From: a virus
DNA: 20,233 nt
Strand: one strand, 5' to 3'
Virus record (IMG/VR): IMGVR_UViG_3300031963_001158
Location: 1-20,233 of that record
Shown: one piece after another, positions 1 through 8,008 of the stretch
Numbering within the stretch: position 1 is the first letter of the stretch
Layout: each line of letters begins with the position of its first letter
Notes under the pieces: generated by a model
The model's input: the letters and a program-made list of their open reading frames with translations, nothing else
Database searches by the model: none
Told to the model about the DNA's origin: nothing
Made by a program: the position numbers and the translations under genes

Positions 1-407
1 AGCCTAGTCGGGTTAAAAGAATTACTCCACAACAGATAATTGCTCATAATCCATTTGATTTAACCAATGAAGAACAAGATACTGTTGAATTAGTAAAAAA
101 ACATCTTGAATCTGCCGGTGCTAGTTATAATGTGGATATTATTGCTATCAATATGCTAGCAAGGTTATTGACTGTTATCCAGCACGCAGCTAATAATATT
201 TTAAAAAATGATGGTGTAGTGGTTTATCCTAACGGCGTTCAGCAAATATCACCAGAGTGGACAATGTTTAAACAGTCAGTTGAAATTTATAATGATATGT
301 CTGATAGGTTTGGACTTGACCCGAAGGCTAGGTTGAAGCTAGAATACTTTAATCGTGCTGATAAGAAAGAAGAAGATCCTATTATGAAGCTAATTAAAAA
401 CGCCTAA
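1..407 (+). CDS. terS: Phage terminase small subunit, P27-like (5' truncated)
   Basis: The frame starting at base 3 is open from the window edge through the TAA at 405-407, so the true start lies upstream; a GTG at 132 is only an internal codon. About 134 residues are visible. The C-terminal half (N-D-G-V-V-V-Y-P-N-G, then P-E-W, then F-G-L-D-P-K-A-R-L-K-L) matches the pattern of P27-family small terminases, where a conserved segment ends in a 'G-L-(T/S)-P-x-A-R' motif before a charged tail. Small terminases recognise phage DNA and regulate the large subunit during packaging. The stop overlaps the large-terminase start in a TAATG, so the two are translationally coupled. The family call rests on motif recognition plus position directly before terL; no alignment was run. 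Confidence 0.8.
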   Translation, partial: PSRVKRITPQQIIAHNPFDLTNEEQDTVELVKKHLESAGASYNVDIIAINMLARLLTVIQHAANNILKNDGVVVYPNGVQQISPEWTMFKQSVEIYNDMSDRFGLDPKARLKLEYFNRADKKEEDPIMKLIKNA

Positions 408-2053
408 TGTTTGATTTAGAAAAAGAATTGATAGGCGAATATGCTAGATTAGCCATACAAAGACACTATGGCGACTTAAAAAAGTCCGAAAGTGCTAATT
501 ATCCTTATTATTACGACCAAAAGGCAGCTGAAACCTATATTTCCTTTATGAAGGTGTGTAGATTGACGAAAGGTGAGTATGCAGCTATGAATGTGAATGT
601 CATGCCCTGGCAAGAGTTCTTTTGGGCTATGATATTTGGGTGGAAGCGTAAAATTGATAAAAAACGTAGATTTAGGAAGGTTTACTTAGAAATATCAAGA
701 AAAAACGCTAAAACCGAAACAGCTGCCCTTACTGCGGTTGCGTGTTTTATTCTTGATCAAGAAAAGGGAGCTGAAATTTACACGGCTGCAACTACCAGAG
801 ATCAGGCTCGTATATGTTGGGATGCTGCAAAAGTCATTTTGGATTATTTAAAGAAAGATAGTTCGGCAGTAAACAAGATGGTTCAGGTTAGAGCGCACTC
901 AATTTACTCTACAGGTTCAAATTCTAAAATGATTCCTGTATCTTCTGACGCTAAAACTTTAGATGGATTAAATCCTCATGTAGCTATAGTTGATGAATTT
1001 CACGCACATCCGGATTCATCGGTACTTGAAATTATGGAAAGTGGTATTGGTAGTAGAAGTCAACCTTTAATTTTAATTACTACTACAGCAGGATTTAATA
1101 AAGAAAGTCCTTGTTATCAGTTGCGTAAAGTTTGCTTAGATATTATTAAGGGCCATAAACATGATGATGCAGTATTTCCACTAATATTTTCTTTAGATGA
1201 AGATGATGATTGGCAAAATAGTGAAGTATGGGTAAAATCTAATCCATCTATGAATGTCACTATTGGTATGGGTTATTTGCAGGATCAATACACAAAAGCC
1301 ATAAATGAGGGTGCAGCCAAGCAAATTGGCTTTATGACTAAGAATCTTAACTACTGGACTAATACTCACGCTACATGGATTAATGAAAATATGTGGAATG
1401 AATGTGAAATGAAGATTAAAGATGATTTTTTATTAAACAGACCGGCATTTGGTGGGTTAGACTTGGCTCAAACTATAGATATTAGTGCTTTTTGTTTGTT
1501 TTTTCCAGAATTTGACGGTAAACCAGCTTTTGTTATATGGAAATACTGGATTCCTGAAGAAAACGTAAAGGAAAGAAGTCTTAGGGATGGAGTTCCTTAT
1601 ATGGATTGGGCGTTAAATGGAAGTATAAAGGTAACAAATGGCAATATTGTAGATAATGATGCTATTATTAACGATATATACCTTTTATTTCAAAAATACA
1701 ACATAAGAAGTCTTGCTTACGACCCGTGGAGAGCAACCCATGTTGTTATTTCATTACAAGAAAGGGGAGTTAATGTAAGACCGTTTCCGCAAAGTTTTCC
1801 CGAAATGAATACGCCTATTTGTGAATTTGAAAAAATGATAACTGGTAAAAAAGTATTTCATGATGGCGATCCGGTAGCAAAGTGGATGTTATCAAATGTG
1901 GCGTTAATAATAAACTCTACTGGATTAGTAAAGTTTGACAAAAGAAAGTCTAATGAGAAAATTGACGGCATGGTTGCAGCTGCAATGGCTATTGGTGAAG
2001 CTATTGACCCAAAAAATAAAATTAATTTGGATTTTAACCTAATTATTGGCTAA
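407..2053 (+). CDS. terL: Terminase large subunit (ATPase/nuclease packaging motor)
   Basis: This is the DNA packaging motor, which pumps DNA through the portal and cuts concatemers. At 548 residues it has the usual length for the family. The N-terminal ATPase carries a deviant Walker A, S-R-K-N-A-K-T at residues 97-103, of the type seen in the HK97/P27-associated terminases. Walker B is A-I-V-D-E-F with D196/E197, and the coupling motif is T-T-T-A-G at 225-229. The C-terminal RNase H-like nuclease shows candidate metal ligands D352 (G-L-D-L-A), D439 (A-Y-D-P-W) and D520 (K-I-D-G-M-V-A-A). Start and stop fit tightly: the ATG at 407 overlaps the previous stop, and a 44-bp gap with a promoter-like sequence follows. 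All key motifs are intact. Confidence 0.96.
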   Translation: MFDLEKELIGEYARLAIQRHYGDLKKSESANYPYYYDQKAAETYISFMKVCRLTKGEYAAMNVNVMPWQEFFWAMIFGWKRKIDKKRRFRKVYLEISRKNAKTETAALTAVACFILDQEKGAEIYTAATTRDQARICWDAAKVILDYLKKDSSAVNKMVQVRAHSIYSTGSNSKMIPVSSDAKTLDGLNPHVAIVDEFHAHPDSSVLEIMESGIGSRSQPLILITTTAGFNKESPCYQLRKVCLDIIKGHKHDDAVFPLIFSLDEDDDWQNSEVWVKSNPSMNVTIGMGYLQDQYTKAINEGAAKQIGFMTKNLNYWTNTHATWINENMWNECEMKIKDDFLLNRPAFGGLDLAQTIDISAFCLFFPEFDGKPAFVIWKYWIPEENVKERSLRDGVPYMDWALNGSIKVTNGNIVDNDAIINDIYLLFQKYNIRSLAYDPWRATHVVISLQERGVNVRPFPQSFPEMNTPICEFEKMITGKKVFHDGDPVAKWMLSNVALIINSTGLVKFDKRKSNEKIDGMVAAAMAIGEAIDPKNKINLDFNLIIG

Positions 2054-2061
2054 AAATTTTA

Positions 2062-2093
2062 TTTGCTTAATAAAATTAATATATTCATCTTTG
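2062..2093 (+). promoter_or_regulatory. Bacteroidota-type promoter upstream of the portal gene
   Basis: The 44-bp gap between terL and portal holds TTTG at 2062-2065 and CATCTTTG at 2086-2093, separated by 20 bp. The Bacteroidota housekeeping consensus is a -33 TTTG and a -7 TAnnTTTG about 19-21 bp apart; the -7 box here differs in its first base (C for T). The predicted transcription start falls at about 2097-2100, right on the portal ATG, so a transcript from here would be leaderless or nearly so. Based only on consensus matching. Confidence 0.5.
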
Positions 2094-2097
2094 CATT

Positions 2098-3330
2098 ATG
2101 GAATTTTTAAATAAAATTGTAAAATTCATTAAAAGAAGTAGAATATCCAATTTAGGGCCTGCTAAAGATTGGAAATTATACCAGGAATTGTTTGGTACTA
2201 ATCAAAGAAGGGTTAGTCATGAAACATCTTTGTCTATACCGGCTTATTTTAGGGCACTATCTATTTTATCGGAGCAAATAGCTGCTTTGCCATTTTCAAT
2301 ATATGAAACTAAAGCTGATGGAAATGTAGTTGAGGCTATTAATCATCCATTGTATTCTTTAATTAAATATAGGCCTTCAAGTAAGTACGATACATTTAGT
2401 TTTAGAGAAGCCATAGTAAGGCAAGCGGTTAATGGTTCAATGTCAACAAAAAGTGGAAATGTTCTTATTATACCTAATAGAAATCAGGCAGGAACTGTAA
2501 TTGATTTGCATTTGGTTGATGTTCCATGGGAAATGTATAAAATAAATGATGAATTTTACTATAAACTAGAAAATAATAACGAAATCTATAGTTCTTCTGA
2601 AGTTTTACACATTAAATCGTTTAGTGAGAATGGTTATTGGGGTAAAAGTCTTATTGAGGCTGGTAAAACTACTTTATCAAGAGCATTACACGAAATTGAT
2701 TATGGAAATGATATTTATGCTAAAGGGACAAACCTTAGTGGAACAGTTGAAACCGATTTAATTCTTAATGAGGATCAATTAAACGTAATTAAAAAGTCTT
2801 GGGCTGATAAACATTCAGGGCCTAATAATCAGCAAGGTGTAGCATTTTTACAAGCTGGTTTTAAATTTAAACCTATAGCTTCTAAATTAGAGGCAGCAGA
2901 TATTGACGCAAGAAAGTTAACTATTGAGGATATATCTAATCTTACTGGAGTTCCAGGCTTTTTGCTTTTAGGGAACAACAATATTTCCACTACAAATATT
3001 GAGATATTAAACAGGATATTTGTTCAATATACTTTAAGAGCATGGACTAAGCGTATTGAAAATGAATTTAATACGAAATTATTTCCTCAAAAAGATTGGG
3101 GAAAATATTACGTTAAATTAGATTTAGATGAGTTGTATAGAGGTGATGTTATGGCTAGAGCAGAATTTTACACTAAGCTTTATAATATTCGGGCTATTGC
3201 ACCAAATGAAATAAGAAACTTAGAAGGATTTAATCCTTATGAAGGTGGAGATAAGTTTGGTATGCCATTAGCATCAAATAGTAGAGAAGTTCCTGTTGAA
3301 GGTCAACAAAATAATGTTCAACAACAATAA
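2098..3330 (+). CDS. Portal protein, HK97 family
   Basis: The portal is the dodecameric ring at the capsid vertex through which DNA enters and leaves and onto which terminase docks. At 410 residues it is close to the HK97 portal. The N-terminal block (S-I-P-A-Y-F-R-A-L-S-I-L-S-E-Q-I-A-A-L-P at about 46-65) is the hallmark segment of this family, followed by H-P-L-Y at about 82-85. A later stretch I-E-D-I-S-N-L-T-G-V-P-G-F-L-L is the typical clip/stem-region motif, followed by a region rich in aromatic and acidic residues. The C-terminus is Gln/Asn-rich and low complexity. It sits between terL and the protease, as expected. The ATG at 2098 is the only start that includes the conserved N-terminus. 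Confidence 0.94.
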   Translation: MEFLNKIVKFIKRSRISNLGPAKDWKLYQELFGTNQRRVSHETSLSIPAYFRALSILSEQIAALPFSIYETKADGNVVEAINHPLYSLIKYRPSSKYDTFSFREAIVRQAVNGSMSTKSGNVLIIPNRNQAGTVIDLHLVDVPWEMYKINDEFYYKLENNNEIYSSSEVLHIKSFSENGYWGKSLIEAGKTTLSRALHEIDYGNDIYAKGTNLSGTVETDLILNEDQLNVIKKSWADKHSGPNNQQGVAFLQAGFKFKPIASKLEAADIDARKLTIEDISNLTGVPGFLLLGNNNISTTNIEILNRIFVQYTLRAWTKRIENEFNTKLFPQKDWGKYYVKLDLDELYRGDVMARAEFYTKLYNIRAIAPNEIRNLEGFNPYEGGDKFGMPLASNSREVPVEGQQNNVQQQ

Positions 3331-3333
3331 TAT

Positions 3334-3891
3334 ATGGAAACAAGGTATTTTAATATAGAATTTGCTGCCGTAGAAGAAAGAAAAATAGAAGGCACTGCGT
3401 CATCAATGGATAGCCCTTATGATATGGGTAATTTTGACGAAGAAATTGATATGGATGCTTTTAATGATGCTGATTTTAGTGAGGCAGCTGCTTTATTTAA
3501 TCATGACCAGAATATTGTTCTTGGAAGGGTTAGAAATAATACTTTGCAGATAAAAAGAGAAGGCAATAAATTAAAATATACTATTGACCCACCAGAAACT
3601 AATGCTGCAAATGACGTTATGACATTAATTAGGAGAGGTGATGTTTATCAATCATCTTTTGCATTTTCATTAAAAGAAAATGGTGATTCTTGGGAAATGA
3701 GGGATGGTAGATGGAAAAGAACTATTAAAAAAATTGACAAAGTATATGATGTTTCACCGGTAACATATCCTGCTAACCCAAATACAATGGTTGCCGCAAG
3801 AAATATGGAAAGACATATTCAGCAAAATGAAAAAGCGGAATGCAATTTCAATGAGTTTGTTGAATTTTTAAACAATTTAAAAAAATATTAG
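3334..3891 (+). CDS. Prohead (capsid maturation) protease, HK97 family S78
   Basis: This serine protease acts inside the prohead to cleave the delta domain from the major capsid protein. At 185 residues it has the usual length. H57 in L-F-N-H-D and S107/S108 in Y-Q-S-S-F-A-F match the conserved catalytic His and Ser positions of the S78 herpes/HK97 assemblin-like fold. The motif V-S-P-V-T-Y-P-A-N-P at about 140-149 is the typical C-terminal signature. The gene lies 3 nt after the portal stop and just before the capsid gene, the canonical placement. Its start is preceded by an A/T-rich sequence without a Shine-Dalgarno, as is usual in Bacteroidota. Confidence 0.93.
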   Translation: METRYFNIEFAAVEERKIEGTASSMDSPYDMGNFDEEIDMDAFNDADFSEAAALFNHDQNIVLGRVRNNTLQIKREGNKLKYTIDPPETNAANDVMTLIRRGDVYQSSFAFSLKENGDSWEMRDGRWKRTIKKIDKVYDVSPVTYPANPNTMVAARNMERHIQQNEKAECNFNEFVEFLNNLKKY

Positions 3892-3892
3892 T

Positions 3893-5230
3893 ATGTTAAA
3901 ATCTGATGAATTAAAGCAGTCGCGTTCCGCTAAAATAGAAGAAATGCGATCTTTAATTTCTGCCATTGAAACATTAGGGGCGAACGCCAACGATGAACAA
4001 AGGTCGAAATTAACCAACATTCGGAATGAGGTGACTAATCTTGAAAATGATATTGAAAATCATTTGATGTTAGAAGCCGAAGCCAAAAGAATGGCTACTC
4101 CTGCGGCTAAGGGTAATGAAAACAAAGTTAGCGACGAGCAAAGAGTAAAGAAAAACTATTCTTTTCTTAGAGCCGCTAATTTGGTAGCCAATAATAAAAA
4201 CTTAGACGGCTTGGAGCTTGAAATGCACCAGGAAGCTGAAAGAGAATTTAAACAGGCAGGAATTTCAGCATCTGGAAATCTTTACGTTCCTAAAATGTTT
4301 GTTAGGAGTGAAAAGAGGGACATGACTGTAAGCTCCGCGCCTGGTGGTGGTAACACTGTACCCACTATTTTAGGTGACTTGATTCCTTTTCTTGATCCTA
4401 GATTAGCGGTTATTCAGGCAGGTGCTACTTTGCTTACTGGATTAACCGGTAACTTGGATTTTCCTAGAAATGATGCTGCGGCTACAGCGGTTTGGGAAAC
4501 TGAAAATTCTGCAAACGACGAAACTAGTCCAACGTTTGATAAAATCAGTATGTCACCAAATCGTTTGGGTGCATTCACTGATATTTCTAAACAGTTATTG
4601 GTTCAATCGTCTATTGACGTGGAAAACTTTGTAAGGAATCGTTTAAGTGAAGCAATTAATAGAGCATTGGACTATGCTTTAATTAATGGTGATAATTCTA
4701 CGCAACCATTTTACGGTATTTTAAATACTGCTGGAATTGGTTCAGTGGCTATTGGCACTGATGGCGGTCCGCTTACTTACAAGCACATTATTGACTTGGA
4801 AACTGCTTTAGCTACAGATAATGCTGATTTTGGTACTTTAGCATACCTTACTACTCCTGGAGTAAGAGGATTTTTAAAAAATACTGAAAAAGCATCTGGT
4901 ACGGCTCAATTTGTTTGGTCAGATGGTGCGCCTCCTGTAGGTCAGCAAGGCATTAGAACTGATTTGTTAAATGGGTATAGAGCTTATGTGTCAACACAGG
5001 TTCCAAACAATTTAACTAAAGGCGGTGGCACTAATTTGCATTCAGTAATTTTCGGAAACTTTGCAGAATTGCTTATTGGTCAATGGGCTGGTTTAGATGT
5101 GGTTATTGATCCATATTCATCTTCCAAAAATGCTTTAGTTACCATTGTTGTTAACTCATGGTGGGATGCTGCTGTTCGTCATGCTCAATCATTTGCTGCA
5201 ATTAAAGATGCAGATATTACTGGCATATAA
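3893..5230 (+). CDS. Major capsid protein, HK97 fold
   Basis: This is the shell protein of the icosahedral head. Its 445 residues include an N-terminal delta domain predicted to be coiled coil (about 1-70, rich in E, K, L with heptad-like spacing, e.g. around M-R-S-L-I-S-A-I-E-T-L). The delta domain acts as an internal scaffold and is removed by the neighbouring protease. The HK97 fold begins near residue 147 (S-S-A-P-G-G-G-N-T-V-P), with P-F-L-D-P-R-L-A-V-I and the G-x-L-D-F-P-R strand. The N-G-D-N-S-T-Q-P-F-Y-G-I-L-N motif is a very typical family signature, and the W-W-D-A-A-V-R-H-A-Q-S-F C-terminal segment also fits. The exact cleavage site cannot be read from sequence alone. Confidence 0.95.
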   Translation: MLKSDELKQSRSAKIEEMRSLISAIETLGANANDEQRSKLTNIRNEVTNLENDIENHLMLEAEAKRMATPAAKGNENKVSDEQRVKKNYSFLRAANLVANNKNLDGLELEMHQEAEREFKQAGISASGNLYVPKMFVRSEKRDMTVSSAPGGGNTVPTILGDLIPFLDPRLAVIQAGATLLTGLTGNLDFPRNDAAATAVWETENSANDETSPTFDKISMSPNRLGAFTDISKQLLVQSSIDVENFVRNRLSEAINRALDYALINGDNSTQPFYGILNTAGIGSVAIGTDGGPLTYKHIIDLETALATDNADFGTLAYLTTPGVRGFLKNTEKASGTAQFVWSDGAPPVGQQGIRTDLLNGYRAYVSTQVPNNLTKGGGTNLHSVIFGNFAELLIGQWAGLDVVIDPYSSSKNALVTIVVNSWWDAAVRHAQSFAAIKDADITGI

Positions 5231-5241
5231 ATCTTAATAAA

Positions 5242-5682
5242 ATGAAGAATATTTTAATTGGTTTGTTTGTTTTTGCTGCCATTGGTTTGACGGCATTTAA
5301 AAACGACCGAAGCAAAACTTTAGATGCTAATTACGATGATGCGTCTAGTACGTTTTATAGCTATTCAGTAAGTGACACAATTACTAACACTGAAATAGAC
5401 ACAATAACTATTCCGGTAAGTTTACTTAGTCCGTGGAGTGGTTATTGGAGCGTAGTAGCTACTAATTTGTCAGGCACTACTTATATTTTGCCTACTGTAT
5501 TGCAGGCGGCTAGTTCTACCGATTATACCAACGTCGCAACTATGGACACATTAAACGTAAATGGTTTAGTGCAATCTAATGAAGATGCTTATATTGGTGG
5601 AACTAAATATAGATTAGTGTTAACTGGTGTTGGTACGCAGTCAACAAAATATACTGCGTACTTTGTAGCTAAAAACCCATAA
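5242..5682 (+). CDS. Unknown post-capsid protein with signal-peptide-like N-terminus
   Basis: This 146-residue protein matches no family I can name. Residues 1-18 (M-K-N-I-L-I-G-L-F-V-F-A-A-I-G-L-T-A) form a short positive n-region and a hydrophobic core like a Sec signal peptide or membrane anchor; there is no lipobox cysteine. The rest is rich in Ser, Thr, Tyr and beta-prone residues, with a T-I-T-I-P-V-S-L-L-S-P-W-S-G-Y-W block and alternating hydrophobic strands, so probably a small beta-sandwich. It lies 11 nt after the major capsid gene, the slot often used for head decoration proteins, but a signal peptide would be strange for that role. Either it is a virion protein with a hydrophobic N-terminus or an exported accessory protein. 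The sequence supports the gene; the function is open. Confidence 0.8.
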   Translation: MKNILIGLFVFAAIGLTAFKNDRSKTLDANYDDASSTFYSYSVSDTITNTEIDTITIPVSLLSPWSGYWSVVATNLSGTTYILPTVLQAASSTDYTNVATMDTLNVNGLVQSNEDAYIGGTKYRLVLTGVGTQSTKYTAYFVAKNP

Positions 5683-5683
5683 T

Positions 5684-5896
5684 ATGAGAGTGCGGTTTAT
5701 TAAATCGCCATCTGGTTCACCACATTCCCTTGGATATTTTCAGGGGGATGTGGCTGAATTAAATGACGTTACGGCAAATGAATTAATAAAAGCAGGTATA
5801 GCAGAATCTTTTGAAAGTAAAGTTACTGTAGAAGAAAATGCAGTTTTAATTGAAACCAAAATTAATTCTAAACCCAAAAAGGCAATTAAAAGATGA
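5684..5896 (+). CDS. Small unknown protein, paralogue of the gene at 9767
   Basis: This 70-residue protein begins M-R-V-R-F-I-K-S and has a G-D-V-A-E-L, then A-N-E-L-I-K-A-G-I-A-E core, followed by a Lys-rich tail (K-P-K-K-A-I-K-R). The same scaffold occurs in the 93-residue protein at 9767-10048 (M-R-I-I-F-I-K-S, G-N-V-C-D-V, A-N-Q-L-I-N-L-G-I-A-E). Small proteins of this pattern (a beta-hairpin with 'G-D-V-x-E-L', then a helix ending in 'G-x-A-E') are common next to capsid and connector genes in siphophages, with no settled function known to me. It starts 1 nt after the preceding stop and overlaps the connector start by 4 nt (ATGA). Confidence 0.8.
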   Translation: MRVRFIKSPSGSPHSLGYFQGDVAELNDVTANELIKAGIAESFESKVTVEENAVLIETKINSKPKKAIKR

Positions 5897-6477
5897 AACC
5901 CTGGAGAGTAACAGTTGATCAAACAAATGAATTATGGACTTCTGCGGAAGTTAAAAATTATTTGAAAGTTGATGATTCAACTGATGATGCTCTTATTGCC
6001 ACAATGCTAAAAGCTGCCAGACAAGCGGTAGAATCTAGGCAAAATATATCTACGCTTACCAAAACTATTGTACAAAGATTAGAGCGTTTTCCTTCAAGTT
6101 ACAAAGTAGCTACTGATTATGAAAACGTAATTAAATTGTTAGTTTACCCTTGTGTTGGCGTTACGTCAATTACTTATTTAGATGAAAATGGTATATTGCA
6201 AACATTGTCACCTAGTTTATACGAAGTAGATACCTATAAAGGTATTATCGGAGAAGCGGTAGATCAGGATTTTCCAGACACTTATTTATCATTAAATGAT
6301 GTGACGATTACATATACTGCTGGTTACGGAATAAACGCTACAGATTGTCCATCAGACATTAGAATTGCAATTTTAAAATTAGTTGCATCTATGTATGATA
6401 ATAGAGGTGATGCAGTACATAAAATGCCAACAGCTACTGACATAATGCTAAATAGGTATAAATATGATTGGGTATAA
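5893..6477 (+). CDS. Head-tail connector (gp6-like adaptor)
   Basis: This protein forms the ring beneath the portal that adapts the head for tail attachment. It has 194 residues. The N-terminal helical part (T-S-A-E-V-K-N-Y-L-K-V-D, then D-D-A-L-I-A-T-M-L-K-A-A-R-Q-A-V-E) is the classic signature of the HK97 gp6/SPP1 gp15-type connector. The central beta-rich insertion is typical: V-Y-P-C-V-G-V-T-S-I-T-Y-L-D, then V-T-I-T-Y-T-A-G-Y-G. The protein closes with a helix (D-I-R-I-A-I-L-K-L-V-A-S-M-Y-D-N-R-G-D) and a short tail. The gene overlaps its neighbours by 4 nt upstream and 14 nt downstream, and its position between capsid and head closure agrees with the role. Confidence 0.9.
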   Translation: MKPWRVTVDQTNELWTSAEVKNYLKVDDSTDDALIATMLKAARQAVESRQNISTLTKTIVQRLERFPSSYKVATDYENVIKLLVYPCVGVTSITYLDENGILQTLSPSLYEVDTYKGIIGEAVDQDFPDTYLSLNDVTITYTAGYGINATDCPSDIRIAILKLVASMYDNRGDAVHKMPTATDIMLNRYKYDWV

Positions 6478-8008
6478 TAAAAGTGAGATTGTTGGCAAAA
6501 TGAGGGAAAGAGTAATTCTGCAAAATAGAATTATAACTCAATCAGATAGTGGATTTCAAAGTGAAATTTATAGTGATATAGGTATTTATTGGTCAAAAAT
6601 AGAATATAAAACAGGTTTTGAGGAAGAAGATGCAGACAAATTGTCAAATCAACAAAAAATAAATATAACTTTAAGATACAATATACTTGTAAATGTTAAT
6701 TCAAGATTTGTTTATAGAAACGAATTATATCAGGTAGAAAAAGTTGAGTATAGTGACGATAGACGATTTATGATTTGTGTCTGTGTTTGGCGTTCATCCT
6801 ATACGTCTATATATGCAGGGTCTATTTTCTGCTCCGCTTCTCTATTGGCACAAAGTAGCCTATCGGCTGCCTTGATGCGTGTTATTAAATATCAAGCATC
6901 GTTAAACGCATTTGGCTCTGTTTCCGCTGACATTAACTTTGTTCAAAAGGTTGCATCAAGTTTAAACGCCAATGGTTTATTAAGCGGTGATATTTCCTTT
7001 GTTCAAAAGGCGCAAGCCTCCTTGTTAACGTCGGCAAATGTAAACGCATCGGCATTGATTAGCAAGTTGCCGCAAGCCTCCTTGTTAGCCACAGGGACAA
7101 CAACGGCAGATTTGACGGTGCAGGCGGCGGCTTCCTTGTTACTTGATTTATATCCAAATGCGGCAGCGGCTTATTCTTTGCGCAAGTTAAGAACGGCATA
7201 CACAGGGAGTGCAGTAAGGGTGAGGGCAAGTATAAGCGGTGCAGAAGGTGATGTTTCTTTTGATGTAAATAGTACGATAAGCGCAAGTAGCACGGTTACA
7301 GTTACTGCCGTTGGAACAAGTGGGCTTAGTATTGGACAGCAAGTTACATTTAGTACTTTTTGGAATGCAGGTGGAAGTAATCAAAATGTATTTGTAACCA
7401 CGTGGTATGACCAAAGTGGGAGTGCAAGGAACGCAACACAAACAACGCAAGCAAGTCAGCCAAGTATAGTAAATTCGGGGTTTATAAATTTTATTAATTT
7501 AAAACCTGGAATTAATTTTGTTGGTGGCAGTACGGTGTTAATGAATTTTAACCAAATAACTTTAAGTAATTTTACGATTTTGTGGGTTAGTAGAAAAACT
7601 CCCTTAAATCAAACGGCTATTATTTTATCAGGTGGATTAGGATCCCCAAGCTATGCAGGTGATGATGTAGATAATGCAGGTTGTCCTAATTTATACGCAG
7701 GCGCTCAATCTGTAATAGTTAAAAGTTTAAATAACACGACATCAGAATTAACAGGTAGATTATCGCAACATTTATGTTATTTAAATCGTAGAAATACAAA
7801 TCAAGCTGTTGGTCAGTTTAATAACTCAAATAATTCATATAATAATGTAGTGTCAGCTAACAATTTTGTTGCTGCTGGTATTGCAAACTACGGTAGTAAT
7901 TATAATTATGCTGGAGATTTGCAAGAAATAATAATTTACAGTTCTGATAAATCAGATGAAAGGACTAATATTTCAAATAACATAAACATACATTATGGCA
8001 TCTATTAA
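6464..8008 (+). CDS. Head-closure protein fused to repeats and a concanavalin/LamG-like module
   Basis: This 514-residue protein has three parts. Residues 1 to about 110 look like a head-tail joining/head-closure protein (SPP1 gp16-like): M-R-E-R-V-I-L-Q-N-R near the start, then S-D-S-G-F-Q-S and Y-W-S-K-I-E-Y, ending near W109. Such proteins normally stop here. Residues about 140-222 are low-complexity repeats of about 20 residues (A-S-L-x-A-x-G), coded by a 60-bp DNA repeat. Residues 228-514 look like the concanavalin A-like/arabinofuranosidase-type module of phage and secreted Bacteroidota proteins: A-Y-S-L-R-K-L-R-T-A-Y-T-G, then W-Y-D-Q-S-G from W314, then L-Q-E-I-I-I-Y and a C-terminal I-N-I-H-Y-G-I-Y. 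Base use becomes richer in GC around 6800, at the domain join. I infer a carbohydrate-binding decoration on the head-tail joint; an internal start giving a separate protein is possible (M at about residue 137). Confidence 0.82.
   Translation: MIGYNKSEIVGKMRERVILQNRIITQSDSGFQSEIYSDIGIYWSKIEYKTGFEEEDADKLSNQQKINITLRYNILVNVNSRFVYRNELYQVEKVEYSDDRRFMICVCVWRSSYTSIYAGSIFCSASLLAQSSLSAALMRVIKYQASLNAFGSVSADINFVQKVASSLNANGLLSGDISFVQKAQASLLTSANVNASALISKLPQASLLATGTTTADLTVQAAASLLLDLYPNAAAAYSLRKLRTAYTGSAVRVRASISGAEGDVSFDVNSTISASSTVTVTAVGTSGLSIGQQVTFSTFWNAGGSNQNVFVTTWYDQSGSARNATQTTQASQPSIVNSGFINFINLKPGINFVGGSTVLMNFNQITLSNFTILWVSRKTPLNQTAIILSGGLGSPSYAGDDVDNAGCPNLYAGAQSVIVKSLNNTTSELTGRLSQHLCYLNRRNTNQAVGQFNNSNNSYNNVVSANNFVAAGIANYGSNYNYAGDLQEIIIYSSDKSDERTNISNNINIHYGIY
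6891..7130 (+). repeat. 60-bp tandem repeat, about four units, inside the fusion gene
   Basis: Four diverged units of 60 bp (20 codons) start near 6891, 6951, 7011 and 7071. CTTTGTTCAAAAGG is identical at 6937-6950 and 6997-7010, and CGCAAGCCTCCTTGTTA is identical at 7011-7027 and 7071-7087, each pair exactly 60 bp apart. They code for repeated A-S-L-x-A-x-G-x-x-S-A-D-I-x-F-V-Q-K units. The last unit runs a few codons short before the lectin-like module starts. Confidence 0.85.

Noticed and set aside
132-407. Complete small gene starting at GTG 132
   Set aside because: The frame is open to the left edge and the upstream residues look coding, so the gene is truncated by the window rather than starting at 132.
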